From: Hansschlegelia quercus
Lineage (GTDB): Bacteria > Pseudomonadota > Alphaproteobacteria > Rhizobiales > Methylopilaceae
Assembly: GCF_004310425.1 (NCBI RefSeq)
Contig: NZ_SIUB01000007.1
Location: forward strand, 1-64,000
Direction: 5' to 3'
Length of the DNA: 64,000 nt
The notes under the pieces were generated by a model. The model was given only the letters and a program-made list of their open reading frames with translations, did not search any database and had not been told where the DNA came from. Below are positions 18,448 to 28,207 of this stretch, in pieces. Every line of letters starts with the position of its first letter. Within the stretch, counting starts at the first letter, position 1. The translations under genes and the position numbers were made by a program.

Positions 18448-18523
18448 TTCCTGCCACGCGCGGACGCGTGGCGAAAGCGAATATCCGGCCGGGGGCGCTA
18501 GACGCAGCCTCAGCCGCGGCGCC

Positions 18524-18553
18524 TAAAAATAAAGCCTGAGACCCTGACTCAGG
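18524..18553 (-). terminator. Terminator of the cold-shock gene
   Basis: On the minus strand CCTGAG and CTCAGG form a 6-bp stem around a 7-base loop directly after the csp stop codon, followed by CTTTATTTTTAGG. Confidence 0.75.
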
Positions 18554-18766
18554 TTAGTCGACGGAGATGTCGACCGCCTTGGGGCCCTTGCCCTTTCGAT
18601 CGGGTTCGACCTCGAACGACACGTGTTGTCCCTCGGACAGCGTCGTGAGGCCCGATCGCGTCACGGCGGAGACATGGACGAAGATGTCCGCTCCCCCGTC
18701 GTCGGGCTTGATGAAGCCGTATCCCTTTTCGCTGTTGAAGAACTTGACCGTCCCGCTCTGCGCCAT
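18554..18766 (-). CDS. Cold-shock domain protein (CspA family)
   Basis: A single 70-residue cold-shock domain. RNP1 is seen as [10 protein letters not shown] and RNP2 as DIFVHVSAV, after the start [13 protein letters not shown]. These proteins bind single-stranded RNA and DNA and act as RNA chaperones. AGGGG precedes the ATG. Longer frames upstream are not conserved. The tail [15 protein letters not shown] is typical of alphaproteobacterial members. Confidence 0.95.
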   Translation of the reverse strand: MAQSGTVKFFNSEKGYGFIKPDDGGADIFVHVSAVTRSGLTTLSEGQHVSFEVEPDRKGKGPKAVDISVD

Positions 18767-18957
18767 GAGCGCTGCCCCTGTACCCGATGCTCCGCGCTCC
18801 CGGCACGGCGACGCCTCGGCGCGCGCGAGAGGTCCGGCGCGTCCTGCTGCGGCGCGCAACCGCAGGCTTTGGATCGGCCGGGACGATATTTGGTAACGGC
18901 TTTGCCGCTGAGCTGGCAAGGCGAAATAGTGGCGGGAAAACGGTCGAAACCGCTGAA

Positions 18958-19803
18958 TTACTGAGCGGAAAGCGGCTCGACCACAGCCCGCGCTCCCGGG
19001 CCCTGGGACAACGCATGCGCGATATTGGGAAGCCCCGCCGCAAGTTCCTCGGCCAGCGTCCAGGGCGGATTGGCGAGCACGAGACCGGAACCCGCGAGCA
19101 TCTTCGGATCGCCGGGCTCGCGCGCTAGCAATTCGACGTTCAGGAGCTTCGAAACGCCGGATCCCGCCAGCGTCCTCAGGAAGGCGGCGTTCTCCGCCTT
19201 CGACTTGATCGGCCGCCACAGCGCGAAGATCCCGGTCGGCCAGACCTTGTGCGCGGCGAGAAAAGCCTCCGCCATGCGGGTCAACTCGCCCGTCTCTTCG
19301 AACGGCGGGTCGATCAGCACGAGGCCTCGCCGCTCGCGGGGAGGAAGCCAGCCGTTGAGCGCCGCCCAGCCGTCGATCTCGACCACTTTCACCCGCTTGT
19401 CGCGGCGCATGACGGCGGCGAGCGCCGCAGCGTCCCTCGGGTGCTTCTCACAGAGCCGCAGCCGGTCTTCACTGCGGGCGAGCCGCCGCACGATCTCCGG
19501 AGAGCCGGGATAAAGCGTCTCGCCCTCCGACTTGAGCGACGCCAGCGTCTCGCGCCACGGCGCAAGGACGGCCTCCGACGCTTCGCCCAGCGTCACGCCG
19601 CTGAGCCGTCCGACGCCGTTCCGCCACTCGCCCGTGCGTCCGGCCTCATCGCCCGCAAGATCGTAGATCCCGACGCCGGCATGGGTGTCGAGATAGCCCC
19701 ACGGCTTGTCCTTGCCGTTGAGGTGACGGACGACGAGCGCCAGCACGACGTGCTTGAGCACGTCCGCGAAGTTCCCGGCATGGAAGGCGTGGCGATAGTT
19801 CAT
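18958..19803 (-). CDS. rlmJ: 23S rRNA (adenine(2030)-N6)-methyltransferase RlmJ
   Basis: RlmJ methylates A2030 of 23S rRNA. The 281-residue protein begins [20 protein letters not shown], the family's characteristic start, then has [13 protein letters not shown] for SAM binding and the N6-adenine methyltransferase motif as [10 protein letters not shown] (DPPF). [14 protein letters not shown] block lies near the C-terminus. The start at 19803 is chosen because it opens the conserved block; an in-frame ATG eight codons upstream would add MACPPDSS. Confidence 0.94.
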   Translation of the reverse strand: MNYRHAFHAGNFADVLKHVVLALVVRHLNGKDKPWGYLDTHAGVGIYDLAGDEAGRTGEWRNGVGRLSGVTLGEASEAVLAPWRETLASLKSEGETLYPGSPEIVRRLARSEDRLRLCEKHPRDAAALAAVMRRDKRVKVVEIDGWAALNGWLPPRERRGLVLIDPPFEETGELTRMAEAFLAAHKVWPTGIFALWRPIKSKAENAAFLRTLAGSGVSKLLNVELLAREPGDPKMLAGSGLVLANPPWTLAEELAAGLPNIAHALSQGPGARAVVEPLSAQ

Positions 19804-19825
19804 GGAGCTGTCCGGCGGGCACGCC

Positions 19826-19942
19826 ATGCGTGCTTCGAGACGCCCGTCAAAGCGGGCTCTTCAGCATGAGGAACGTGCCGGTAAGTCAGAACGCAAAGTC
19901 TCCTCATGCTGAGGAGGCCAGAGGCCGTCTCGAAGCACGCAT
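19826..19942. repeat. Intergenic palindromic repeat, family B copy 1
   Basis: A 117-base element with perfect 17-base terminal inverted repeats (ATGCGTGCTTCGAGACG and its complement at 19926-19942). Inside are nested 12-base repeats TCAGCATGAGGA (19861-19872) and TCCTCATGCTGA (19901-19912). A related, more decayed copy is at 34184-34290. As RNA or single-stranded DNA it would form a long cruciform-like hairpin between rlmJ and the cupin gene. Confidence 0.85.
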
Positions 19943-19959
19943 TACACAGTTGCGCGAGA

Positions 19960-20352
19960 CTAGTCTTCGTCGGCCGGAGGCGACAGCAGCACCACAAAGT
20001 CCTTCGAGCACGCTTCGAGCACCCGCCATTCGCCTGAAAAGCCGGGCTCCAGCACCAGCGGGTCGCCGGGTCCGAGAGGCACCGGTTCGCCGCCGTCGGG
20101 CGTGACGACGCAGCGGCCGGAGCGCAGGCTGCACCATTCCCACTCGTCATAAGCCACGCGCCAAGCCCCCTCGCTCGCCTCCCAGACGCCGGCGAACAAG
20201 CGGCCGTCCGGCGCTTCGTAGTGCACGGCGGTGCGGAATTTCGGCGAGCCCTCGATCACGCGGTCTTCCGGAGGAGCGCTCTCCTCCCATTCGACCACGG
20301 CGCCCGCGAGCAAGTGCAGCCGCATCGCGGCCTCGACGGAGCTCGCGCTCAT
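19960..20352 (-). CDS. Cupin-domain protein
   Basis: The 130-residue protein looks like a single-domain cupin (DUF861-like): YDEWEWCSLRSGRCVVTPDGG followed by PLGPGDPLVLEPGFSGEWRVLE matches the second cupin motif pattern, with Trp and Glu in place of some metal His residues. Metal binding and activity are therefore uncertain. Its start overlaps the RNase T2 stop by four bases, placing it last in a three-gene coupled operon. Confidence 0.82.
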   Translation of the reverse strand: MSASSVEAAMRLHLLAGAVVEWEESAPPEDRVIEGSPKFRTAVHYEAPDGRLFAGVWEASEGAWRVAYDEWEWCSLRSGRCVVTPDGGEPVPLGPGDPLVLEPGFSGEWRVLEACSKDFVVLLSPPADED

Positions 20353-21071
20353 CGGCGGGCCGCCGGAAGCGAGACGCGCGAGGCGCGACAGGCGCTACGA
20401 TCCACCTCGGGGCACGGGCGGAAGGCCAGATCCTTGGACATGCAGATGCGAACCTCGCTCATCGCGCCGCCGTCGCACTGAACGGCGATCATGGAAGGCT
20501 TCAGCCGTGGGTTGGCCGCGATGAAGGCGCGCTCCACCTCGACCGGCGAACTCTCGACGTCCTCCGACACGCGTTCCAGCGAAGGCGGCGTGACGACCTT
20601 ACCTACGGCTTCACGAGCAAGCGCGAAATAAGAGACCGGATCGAGACCGGAGCAGGTCCCATGCGTGCGCCATTCGTGGCGGACGAGGCCGGGGCCCGGC
20701 CACAGATCGAGCACCCCCTCGACCTGCGCCCGCGTCGGCTGGCGACCGGTCGTCCTGCAGTTCTTAGGGAAGCCGCGTTCATATTGCGGCCAGAGACCGT
20801 GAAGCACGAACCCGCGCGGACCGTGGACGCCGCATTGCTCGGGGTCGGCGCGATCGCCGCTGCGTTCGCAGTAAGACGGCGACCAGGAGAGCGCGAGGAC
20901 GTAGAAATCGAAATCGCCGGTCGCCTGCGCTGGGCCTGCGCTTCTCGATCCCTGCCGCCCGCCGATTTCGAAGTTTCGCTGATAGTCCTGCACCCAGCCT
21001 TGAGCGAAGACCGGCGCGGCAAGAGTAACGGAAGCTGCGAGCGCGAGGCCGAGCCTCGCGCTCGCTTTCAC
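20349..21071 (-). CDS. Secreted ribonuclease T2 family protein
   Basis: RNase T2 enzymes cleave single-stranded RNA through a 2',3'-cyclic phosphate, usually in the periplasm or outside. Both active-site blocks are present: CAS1 as FVLHGLWPQYE and CAS2 as RHEWRTHGTCSG. The N-terminal signal peptide ends at VFA. A GTG at 21071 is used because it opens the signal peptide and lies in a GTGA overlap with the upstream gene. Length (240 residues) is typical, and paired cysteines fit an exported protein. Confidence 0.92.
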   Translation of the reverse strand: MKASARLGLALAASVTLAAPVFAQGWVQDYQRNFEIGGRQGSRSAGPAQATGDFDFYVLALSWSPSYCERSGDRADPEQCGVHGPRGFVLHGLWPQYERGFPKNCRTTGRQPTRAQVEGVLDLWPGPGLVRHEWRTHGTCSGLDPVSYFALAREAVGKVVTPPSLERVSEDVESSPVEVERAFIAANPRLKPSMIAVQCDGGAMSEVRICMSKDLAFRPCPEVDRSACRASRVSLPAARR

Positions 21072-21565
21072 GGCTGCGCCATCTTGCAATCGGGGGCGTA
21101 AGCGAAGTTGCGGTCGAGGCCTGTCACGCACCAGTCAATTCCCGGCGCGGTGCTGAACGCGCCCTGCTTCTCAGCGACCAGCCAATAGACCTTGCGCGTC
21201 ACACCGTCATTGGTCGCGGTCGTCGCCTCGCAGAAGCGGCGGGGGATGAAGGAGTGACCCCAGCTGCGATAGCCAAGCTCGACTGGATGGTAGAACGCGC
21301 TCGAGAGGACGAGGCCGGAATGCCAGTATTCCCGCTCGCGCGCCGCGAAGGACGATGCGATCCGGCTGTGGACGCTCGGGTCGTGACAAACCGGCAGCAC
21401 CCCGGAATAGGGCCGGACATAGGCCGGATCCTTGGAGTGGCTGCTGACGACCGCGCGTTCGTAGGTCTGCGTGCGGTAGCCATAGGCGGGGGCGTCGGCG
21501 GCGAGCGCCGGGGCGGCCGAACCCGCGATGGCGAGAACGAAAGCAAGGGACTTGAGCGGCGTCAT
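21068..21565 (-). CDS. Exported hypothetical protein, first gene of the RNase T2 operon
   Basis: A 165-residue protein with a signal peptide (MTPLKSLAFVLAIAGSAAPA, ALA). The mature part contains four cysteines (VCHDPS, RFCEATT, DWCVTG, PDCKMAQ) and many aromatic residues, suggesting a disulfide-bonded periplasmic protein. I do not recognise the family. It overlaps the RNase T2 start by four bases, so a partner role for that enzyme is possible but not shown. The upstream TTG at 21625 would add unconserved basic residues. Confidence 0.75.
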   Translation of the reverse strand: MTPLKSLAFVLAIAGSAAPALAADAPAYGYRTQTYERAVVSSHSKDPAYVRPYSGVLPVCHDPSVHSRIASSFAAREREYWHSGLVLSSAFYHPVELGYRSWGHSFIPRRFCEATTATNDGVTRKVYWLVAEKQGAFSTAPGIDWCVTGLDRNFAYAPDCKMAQP

Positions 21566-21696
21566 GGGGATGCAACTCTGGTGACGGCGTGATCTTCCCG
21601 ACATTGTCGCCCCCGAACGGGCCAAATCAAGCGATGCCCGGCGTTGTGGTTAGCCGCCGTCTTTCGATCGCCATGCGGACGGGGTAGCCTGACGCC

Positions 21697-22980
21697 ATGC
21701 ATGCTTCGCCAATGGGGTCCGCGGCCCTCGCCCCCGCGATCGCCCAAGCGCCGTCCATGCCGCGCTTCCAGACCGCCCGGGACGCAGCGCTGAAGCTTCG
21801 CCCCGATCGGCCGCTCTACGGCTTCCGTCCCGCGACGCTCGCTGAAGACGCCCGCAGCTTTCTCTCCGCCTTCCGCGGCGAAACCGCCTATGCGGTCAAG
21901 ACCAATGGCGAGCCGTTCGTGCTCGACGCGCTGGTCAAGGCAGGCGTCCGGTCGTTCGATGTGGCGAGCCCTGCGGAGTTCGCCGCCGCTCGCGCCGCCG
22001 ATCTGAACGCCCAGCTTCATTACATGCACCCCGTGAAGGCGCAGTCCGACATTCGCCTAGCGCTTGAAACCTATGGCGTGCGCTCGATCGCGCTCGATCA
22101 TGAAGACGAGGTGGCGAAGATCTTGCGCGTCGTGCGGGCGCTCGACATTCCGCCCTCCGACATCACGCTGTTCGTGCGGCTCGCAACCAAGGGACATGCC
22201 GCCTACGAGCTCTCGAAGAAGTTCGGAGCGGCCCCGGCGCATGCCGTCGAGCTCGTCCAGCGGATCGACCGGATCGGCTTCCGCGTCGGGCTCACCTTCC
22301 ACGTCGGCAGCCAGGTCGAAGACCTTGAATCCTACGAGCGTGCTATCGCGACGGCGGCATGGGTAAAGGGCCGCTCCGGCGTCGAGATCGCCGCGCTCGA
22401 CATCGGCGGCGGCTTCCCCGCCCGCTATGGCCGCGACCCGAAGAAGCACGTCGCTCCAGCGCCCGAGATCGGCGATCTCGTCGCCCGCATTCATCGCGAG
22501 ATCGACGAATGGGGCCTCGGCGACCTGCCGCTGATCGCAGAGCCCGGCCGCGTCATCGTCGCGCGCTGCCTGTCGGTCGTGGTGCGCGTGCTGCTGAAAA
22601 AGGGCCAGCGGCTCTACATCAATGACGGGATCTGGAGCTCGCTGTCGGACAGCTGGACCGGCAAGCTGCTGCTGCCCGCGCGGCTCATCCCCGACCCCGC
22701 CCATCGCCGCGCGAAGGAGGACGGCAAGCTCACGCCCTACCGCGTCTGCGGCGCGACCTGCGATTCCGTCGATATCCTGTCGCGCCCGTTCTGGCTTCCG
22801 GACACGGTCGCGACCGGCGACTGGATCGAGATCGGCCACATCGGCGCCTACAGCCTTGCGCTGCGGACGCGCTTCAACGGCTTCTATCCCGACGACTTCG
22901 TGGAGATCGCGACGCCGTTCGAAGAAGCCGAAGGCCCCGAAGGGTTTGCAACTGTGGAGTCGCGGGGCGGGATGGCGTGA
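21697..22980 (+). CDS. Fold-type III PLP decarboxylase, ornithine decarboxylase-like
   Basis: A 427-residue member of the alanine-racemase-fold decarboxylases (ODC/DAP/arginine decarboxylase group). The PLP lysine is in AYAVKTNGE, the phosphate-binding glycines in DIGGGFPARYG, EPGR appears as IAEPGRVIV, and the active-site cysteine block is CGATCDSVDIL. The latter resembles eukaryotic-type ODC and the rhizobial ornithine/lysine decarboxylases that feed putrescine or cadaverine synthesis. The exact substrate cannot be read from motifs. The 131-base divergent region upstream is too short for the speF RNA motif known upstream of some rhizobial ODC genes. Confidence 0.9.
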   Translation: MHASPMGSAALAPAIAQAPSMPRFQTARDAALKLRPDRPLYGFRPATLAEDARSFLSAFRGETAYAVKTNGEPFVLDALVKAGVRSFDVASPAEFAAARAADLNAQLHYMHPVKAQSDIRLALETYGVRSIALDHEDEVAKILRVVRALDIPPSDITLFVRLATKGHAAYELSKKFGAAPAHAVELVQRIDRIGFRVGLTFHVGSQVEDLESYERAIATAAWVKGRSGVEIAALDIGGGFPARYGRDPKKHVAPAPEIGDLVARIHREIDEWGLGDLPLIAEPGRVIVARCLSVVVRVLLKKGQRLYINDGIWSSLSDSWTGKLLLPARLIPDPAHRRAKEDGKLTPYRVCGATCDSVDILSRPFWLPDTVATGDWIEIGHIGAYSLALRTRFNGFYPDDFVEIATPFEEAEGPEGFATVESRGGMA

Positions 22981-23015
22981 TCGGCGGATGAAGGCCCAGT
23001 TGGCAGGCCCGGCTC

Positions 23016-24107
23016 TCAGCGATCTCCCCGGAACATGATCGGGAACTTCGACGGCTCGCCGACGCCGTCGCATTCTTCCTTCACGCGATATTCGATCATG
23101 CGGAAGGCCTCGCCGACCCACTCCCACGCGCCGTAGACGCCGCAATCGCCGGCTGCGCGACCTTTCTCGATCGCGGTGAGCCGGCGCTTTTCTGGCTCAT
23201 AGGAGACGTTCGACAGCGTTTCGACGCCGCTCCAGCCCAGCGATTCCGTAAAGGCTGCGAACAACTGGAGCTCGAAACGGCCGGCGACCTTCGAGGGGTC
23301 CTCGACGAAAAGCGCGAAGCCAACATTGGTGGCGCCGGACGAGCACACGATCGCCCAGAGCGTGCGGCCGGAGCCGAGATCGGCCGCGAAAGACTGTTCG
23401 GCCAGGAAGGAGGGGTTCGCCTCCGCCTCGTCCCAGACCGGGCAATCGCGCGCGACCATCAGCTTGCGCAGAGTTTCGGGAATGGCGCCGCGCGTGACGT
23501 CGCGGATCAGGCCGGCGCGCGCCGCCGCATTGGCACCGCCGATGAGCTCGGAAAGCGCGTCCGGCCTGTCGGTCCGCTTCTGGCGCCCGTCGACGGCTGC
23601 GGCGGCCGCGCCGAAGCCCGGCAGCGGAATCTCCGCCCCCACAGGAGCGACGCCCGCGGGATCCGCGCCTTCGGCCATGATCGTCGTCTGCAGCGCCTTG
23701 CCGCGCCTGAGGAACGGCAGCAGCCGACGGCTCGCTCCGTCGGAGAGCCTAAGATCGAGCGTGTCGGGCTCCGCGCCCGCCGCGACCGTCATATCCGCGC
23801 CGACGCCGAAACGGAGCGGCGGGCCGCCGTCGACCGCAAGCGCCAGCCGAGGCCGCGTCAGCGGCGCCCGCAGGCCGAGAAGCGTCAGCACAAGGTGCGG
23901 CGGAGCGTCCTTCTGAGGCGAGCGCTGCGCGGCGAGCCGCACGGCGCGCGCTCCGTCCTGCGCGGCGGCTTCCGTGACGATGCGGCAATCCGGCCCCACC
24001 TTGGTTTCGACGCAGGTCGACGTCCAGCCGTCGAATCGCTGCGCGGGTTCGGCCGCAAGCGCGGCGAACGGCGCAAGCGCCAAGAGTACCAACAGAATGA
24101 TGCGCAT
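23016..24107 (-). CDS. DUF1176 domain exported protein
   Basis: A 363-residue exported protein; signal peptide MRIILLVLLALAPFAALA. The mature part matches DUF1176: AEGADPAGVAPVGAEIPLPG-like middle, then RTLWAIVCSSGATN and AGDCGVYGAWEWVGEAFRM near the end, where the family has conserved Trp and Cys residues. The function of DUF1176 is unknown; it is common in Proteobacteria. It is transcribed alone. Confidence 0.88.
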   Translation of the reverse strand: MRIILLVLLALAPFAALAAEPAQRFDGWTSTCVETKVGPDCRIVTEAAAQDGARAVRLAAQRSPQKDAPPHLVLTLLGLRAPLTRPRLALAVDGGPPLRFGVGADMTVAAGAEPDTLDLRLSDGASRRLLPFLRRGKALQTTIMAEGADPAGVAPVGAEIPLPGFGAAAAAVDGRQKRTDRPDALSELIGGANAAARAGLIRDVTRGAIPETLRKLMVARDCPVWDEAEANPSFLAEQSFAADLGSGRTLWAIVCSSGATNVGFALFVEDPSKVAGRFELQLFAAFTESLGWSGVETLSNVSYEPEKRRLTAIEKGRAAGDCGVYGAWEWVGEAFRMIEYRVKEECDGVGEPSKFPIMFRGDR

Positions 24108-24295
24108 AGGGGAAGGCCGTCCGTCCGGCGAAATCGCCGGCAGGCTATCCCGCTCCGCCGCCGGTTTCGAGCCCCGCGCTCACGCGGGCTTGAGGCGATC
24201 TGTGGCTTCTCGCCGGAACCACATACGCTCTCAGCTATTTGTCTTTTGGGGACGCCGGGGCCAAGGCGCGAATTCGCGCGCCCATGGAGACGATA

Positions 24296-24817
24296 ATGAG
24301 AAAAAAACGCACCTTCGCTCTCGCGCTCGCCGCGGTTTTCGCGTTCGGTGGGCTCGCCGAGACCACTCCGCAGGCCGCCGCAGCCGAACAGTCGACCTCC
24401 TCTTCCAGCATCGACAAGGTGCGCGCCGACGCGATGGCGCGCCTTGCCGAGGGCGACATCCAGAACGTTCGCCATCGCGGGAATCGTTATCAGGGCGGCG
24501 GTTGGAGCAGCGGCAGCCGTTGGTCGGGACGGTCCTACCGCGGTGACCGAGGCTATTACCGCGGCGGGTCCTACGGACGTCACCGCTATTACGGCGGCCG
24601 TCGGTATTACGGTCGAGACCGCTACTATCGGCGCCACCGCGGACGCGACGTCGCTATTGGCGTCGGAGCCGCAGCATTGGCCATTGGCGCGATAGCGGCG
24701 GCGAACCAGAACAATCACGCCCGCGGCAGTGACTGGTGCGCGCGGCGCTACCGCACCTACGACTACCGCAGCGGAACCTACCTCGCCTCGGGCGGCGTGC
24801 GCCGCGCCTGCCCGTAA
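24296..24817 (+). CDS. BA14K family lectin-like protein
   Basis: A 173-residue protein: signal sequence MRKKRTFALALAAVFAFGG, a Gly/Tyr/Arg-rich low-complexity stretch (residues about 60-120), a membrane segment AIGVGAAALAIGAIAAANQ and the C-terminal BA14K domain SDWCARRYRTYDYRSGTYL ending RRACP. In Brucella the BA14K protein is an immunoreactive lectin-like surface protein. The ATG at 24296 with GGAGA upstream is chosen. A hairpin at 24834 ends the unit. Confidence 0.9.
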   Translation: MRKKRTFALALAAVFAFGGLAETTPQAAAAEQSTSSSSIDKVRADAMARLAEGDIQNVRHRGNRYQGGGWSSGSRWSGRSYRGDRGYYRGGSYGRHRYYGGRRYYGRDRYYRRHRGRDVAIGVGAAALAIGAIAAANQNNHARGSDWCARRYRTYDYRSGTYLASGGVRRACP

Positions 24818-24833
24818 GCAAGCCGACGATGTG

Positions 24834-24861
24834 GCGGGAGACGGAACTGACCGTCTCCCGC
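24834..24861 (+). terminator. Hairpin after the BA14K gene
   Basis: GCGGGAGACGG and CCGTCTCCCGC form a perfect 11-bp stem around AACTGA, 16 bases after the stop. No T-tract follows, so it may only protect the 3' end. Confidence 0.65.
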
Positions 24862-24904
24862 GGCGTTCTGATGAGAACGAACAAAGAACCAAGAGGGACA
24901 CGCC

Positions 24905-25216
24905 ATGCGCGACGCCAGCACTCCAGAAAGCCGTACCGACGCCCGCCGCGCGGCCGATCCTGACGCGCCCAAGCCCGGAACGCCTGCCGAGCACGTCGAC
25001 ACCAATCCGAAGACGGCGCCTGATCCTAATAGCAATGCGGAGAAGGACCCGGCGGATTGGGTCTCCGGCGACGAGCCCATGACCGGCGCCCAAGCGTCCT
25101 ATCTCAAGACGCTGTCCGAAGAGACTGGCTCGGAGGCCTATCGGGACGACCTGACGAAGGCGCAGGCCTCGATGCTCATCGACGAGCTCAAGACCGCGCG
25201 CAACGAGGCGCGCTGA
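24905..25216 (+). CDS. DUF3072 domain protein
   Basis: A 103-residue soluble protein. Its C-terminal half (DWVSGDEPMTGAQASYLKTL, then DDLTKAQASMLIDELK) is the DUF3072 domain. The N-terminal half is Pro/Asp/Ala-rich and probably disordered. AGAGGG precedes the ATG. No function is established; DUF3072 proteins are small and often strongly expressed in Hyphomicrobiales by my recollection. Confidence 0.88.
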   Translation: MRDASTPESRTDARRAADPDAPKPGTPAEHVDTNPKTAPDPNSNAEKDPADWVSGDEPMTGAQASYLKTLSEETGSEAYRDDLTKAQASMLIDELKTARNEAR

Positions 25217-25341
25217 GCGCTAACGCGCAAGCTTGAGGGAGCGAGCGGCGTCCGCTTTCTCAGGCGGAGGCCGCTGCTCGACATGCCGTCCATGCGCGTG
25301 CTCACGTTGCGCCCAAGTCAATTCCGGGCAGTCTGCACGCG

Positions 25342-26448
25342 ATGGATCAGAAGGCAACTGATGCGTTGCGGCTTCGTGGCTTGGCAGGCTGGACACGTGC
25401 TGCACAGTGGATCGCGCTGACGGCGCTTTCTTTCGCTTTCGTCATCACCTTGATGCTCGTGCGCCTGCCTGCGGCGCTGCTGATCGGGCCGATGGCGGCA
25501 GCGGTCATCCTGGCGCTGTCAGGCGCACGGCCCGGCGCGCCGAGAGGCGTGTTCGTTCTCGCGCAGGGGGTGATCGGCTGCATGATCGCGCGCGGCGTAC
25601 CCGTCGCGGTGGTCGGCGAGATTGCGAAGGACTGGCCACTGGCGTTGTTTTCAGTGGTCTCGGTCGTCATCGCCAGCAACATCTTGGGCTATGCGCTCGC
25701 CAAGCGCGGAGGCCTGCCGGGAACGACGGCGGTTTGGGGATCGTCGGCGGGCGCCGCCTCGGCGATGACGCTGATGTCGGAATCCTTCGGCGCGGACATC
25801 CGCCTCGTCGCCTTCATGCAATATGCCCGCGTCGTCGTGGTCGTGCTGGCGGCGTCGGTCGTTTCGCGGCTCTGGGCGACGCCCGGCGCGGAACTCGCGA
25901 TCGACTGGTGGCCGCCCGTCGACTGGCCCGCATTCGGCCTGACGCTCGTTGTCGCATGGGCTGGCGCGCTCGCGGGAAAGGCGCTGAAGATTCCCGCAGG
26001 CGCGCTGCTCACGCCGCTGGCGCTGACGATCGCGCTGCAATGGAGCGGCTTGCTAACGCCGGAGCTCCCCGAGTGGCTTCTTGCCGCCGCTTACGCGATC
26101 GTGGGCTGGAGCATCGGTCTTCGCTTCGACCGCGCGATCTTCCTGCATGCAGCCCGAGCGCTGCCGCGGATTATGAGTGGGATCGTCGCCCTCATCGCGC
26201 TCTGCGGCGGCATCGCCGCGGCGCTTCATTATTTCGCCGGCGTCGATCCGCTCACCGCGTATCTCGCGACGAGCCCCGGTGGAGCCGATTCCGTGGCGAT
26301 CATCGCGGCGTCGTCGAGCGCGATCGATCTTCCCTTCGTCATGGCGCTCCAGACGCTGCGGCTAATCGTGGTGATCCTCACAGGCCCCGCACTCGCGCGT
26401 TTCGTGGCGCGGCGCGTCGAAAGAGCCAGGCTTCCAGGGGTCGCTTGA
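25342..26448 (+). CDS. AbrB family membrane protein (PF05145)
   Basis: A 368-residue polytopic protein with about ten hydrophobic segments. [21 protein letters not shown] and [18 protein letters not shown] are the two repeated loop motifs of this family, which is often mis-annotated as ammonia monooxygenase or AbrB regulator. It is unrelated to the DNA-binding AbrB of Bacillus. A transporter-like fold with two homologous halves is likely; the substrate is unknown. It lies 49 bases before ade. Confidence 0.87.
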   Translation: MDQKATDALRLRGLAGWTRAAQWIALTALSFAFVITLMLVRLPAALLIGPMAAAVILALSGARPGAPRGVFVLAQGVIGCMIARGVPVAVVGEIAKDWPLALFSVVSVVIASNILGYALAKRGGLPGTTAVWGSSAGAASAMTLMSESFGADIRLVAFMQYARVVVVVLAASVVSRLWATPGAELAIDWWPPVDWPAFGLTLVVAWAGALAGKALKIPAGALLTPLALTIALQWSGLLTPELPEWLLAAAYAIVGWSIGLRFDRAIFLHAARALPRIMSGIVALIALCGGIAAALHYFAGVDPLTAYLATSPGGADSVAIIAASSSAIDLPFVMALQTLRLIVVILTGPALARFVARRVERARLPGVA

Positions 26449-26497
26449 CCACCAGCGCGCGCCGTCCAAGATCGGGCCGCTTCTTGAAGGGGGAAAG

Positions 26498-28207
26498 ATG
26501 GACGGACCAGAGGCGCTGATCGCCCGCCGGATCGCGCAGGGGCGCGGGCTCGAGCCCGCTGACCTCGTCATCAAGGGGGCCCGGGTGCTCGATGTAGTGA
26601 CCGCGACGCTTTTCGAGAGCGACGTCGCGATCTGCGGCGACACGATCGTCGGCACTTTCGGGACGTATGAGGGCGTCGAGACGATCGATGGGCGCGGGCT
26701 GACCGTCGCGCCGGGCTTCATCGACACCCACCTCCACATCGAATCGTCCCTGCTGACGCCGCTCGAATTCGACCGGTGCGTTCTGCCGCACGGCGTGACG
26801 ACCGCGATCTGGGATCCGCACGAGATTTCCAACGTGCTGGGGACCGCGGGCATCGATTATGCGCTGGCGGCCGCGGCGGCCTCTATCATGGATATCCGCG
26901 TCAATCTCTCGTCCTGCGTGCCCGCGTCCCCGCTCGAGACCTCGGGCGCCCGGCTCGAGGTTGGCGACCTCACGCCCTATCGCGGGCGGGACAAGGTGAT
27001 CGGGCTCGCGGAGTTCATGAACTTTCCGGGCGTGCTGAACGCCGATCCCGGCTGCATCGCGAAGCTCGCGGCCTTCGGGGACGGCCATATTGACGGCCAC
27101 GCCCCGCTCGTCCGGGGCAAGGACCTCAACGGCTATCTCGCGGCAGGCATCCGCACCGACCATGAGGCCAACAATTACGACGAAGCCTTCGAGAAGCTGC
27201 GGAAGGGCATGAGCGTGCTGATCCGCGAAAGCTCGATCGCGAAGGATCTGCACGCGCTCTGGCCGCTGATCACGCCCGAAACCTCTGCATTCCTCGCCTT
27301 CTGCACCGACGACCGGAATCCCGTGGAGATCGCGGAGGAGGGCCACCTCGACCACATGATCCGCTGGACGATCGCGCAAGGCGTTGCGCCCGCTCACGCC
27401 TACCGCGTCGCAAGCTGGTCTGGAGCGAACGCCTTCGGCTTACGCGACCGCGGCTTGGTGGCGCCGGGAAAGCGCGCCGACCTCGTGCTGCTGTCGGACT
27501 ACGAAGGCTGCCGGGTGGAGCAGGTGATCGCGGGCGGTCGGCTTGTGACGGATGCGCTGTTCGACGCGCGCCCGGCGGTTGCCCCGGTCGGGCTGGACAG
27601 TATGAAGGTCGCCCCTGTCGCGGCCACGGACCTCCTCACGCGCGGAAACAGGGGCGAGCGGCCCGTCATCGGCGTCGTGCCGGACAAGATCGTCACCGAA
27701 CGGCTGACGCTTGAGCTCGGCGCCGAGGAGGGCGTCGTGCAGCCGGATCATGAGAAGGACGCGGCGGCGGTCGCCGTGATCTCGCGGCACGGCGTGAACG
27801 GCAATATCGGCCGCGGCTTCGTGAAGGGGTTTGGACTGAGGGCCGGCGCGATCGCCTCCTCGGTCGGGCATGACAGCCACAACATCTGCGTCGTCGGAAT
27901 GGATCACGCAGACATGGCTGTGGCGGTCAATCGTGTGATCGCGCTGGGCGGCGGCTTCGTGGTGGCCGAAGGCGGCGAAGTGCGCGCGGAACTGGCGCTA
28001 CCGGTCGCCGGACTTATCAGCCTTGAGCCGCACGAGGCGGTGCGCGAAAAGCTCGTCGCACTCCGAGCCGCCGCGTCGGCGCTCGGATGCCCTCTGTCCG
28101 AGCCGTTCTTGCAGGTCGCTTTCCTGCCGCTCGCCGTAATCCCGCACCTCAAGATCACCGACTTCGGCATGGTCGACGTGGACCGCTTCGAGGTCGTCGC
28201 CCAGTGA
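26498..28207 (+). CDS. ade: Adenine deaminase
   Basis: Ade converts adenine to hypoxanthine in purine salvage. The 569-residue protein belongs to the amidohydrolase superfamily: metal ligands in [25 protein letters not shown], a HAPLVRG block, and FCTDDRNP (metal Asp). The C-terminal domain contains [20 protein letters not shown] and [10 protein letters not shown], typical of bacterial Ade. GGGGGAAAG precedes the ATG. Its stop overlaps the first glycosyltransferase gene by four bases. Confidence 0.95.
   Translation: MDGPEALIARRIAQGRGLEPADLVIKGARVLDVVTATLFESDVAICGDTIVGTFGTYEGVETIDGRGLTVAPGFIDTHLHIESSLLTPLEFDRCVLPHGVTTAIWDPHEISNVLGTAGIDYALAAAAASIMDIRVNLSSCVPASPLETSGARLEVGDLTPYRGRDKVIGLAEFMNFPGVLNADPGCIAKLAAFGDGHIDGHAPLVRGKDLNGYLAAGIRTDHEANNYDEAFEKLRKGMSVLIRESSIAKDLHALWPLITPETSAFLAFCTDDRNPVEIAEEGHLDHMIRWTIAQGVAPAHAYRVASWSGANAFGLRDRGLVAPGKRADLVLLSDYEGCRVEQVIAGGRLVTDALFDARPAVAPVGLDSMKVAPVAATDLLTRGNRGERPVIGVVPDKIVTERLTLELGAEEGVVQPDHEKDAAAVAVISRHGVNGNIGRGFVKGFGLRAGAIASSVGHDSHNICVVGMDHADMAVAVNRVIALGGGFVVAEGGEVRAELALPVAGLISLEPHEAVREKLVALRAAASALGCPLSEPFLQVAFLPLAVIPHLKITDFGMVDVDRFEVVAQ

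Noticed and set aside
21566-21696. speF-type RNA motif upstream of the ornithine decarboxylase-like gene
   Set aside because: The divergent region has only 131 bases, much shorter than that motif, and no matching structure was seen.
25342-26448. AbrB-type DNA-binding regulator or ammonia monooxygenase
   Set aside because: The protein is polytopic and matches the PF05145 membrane family; both names are legacy mis-annotations.
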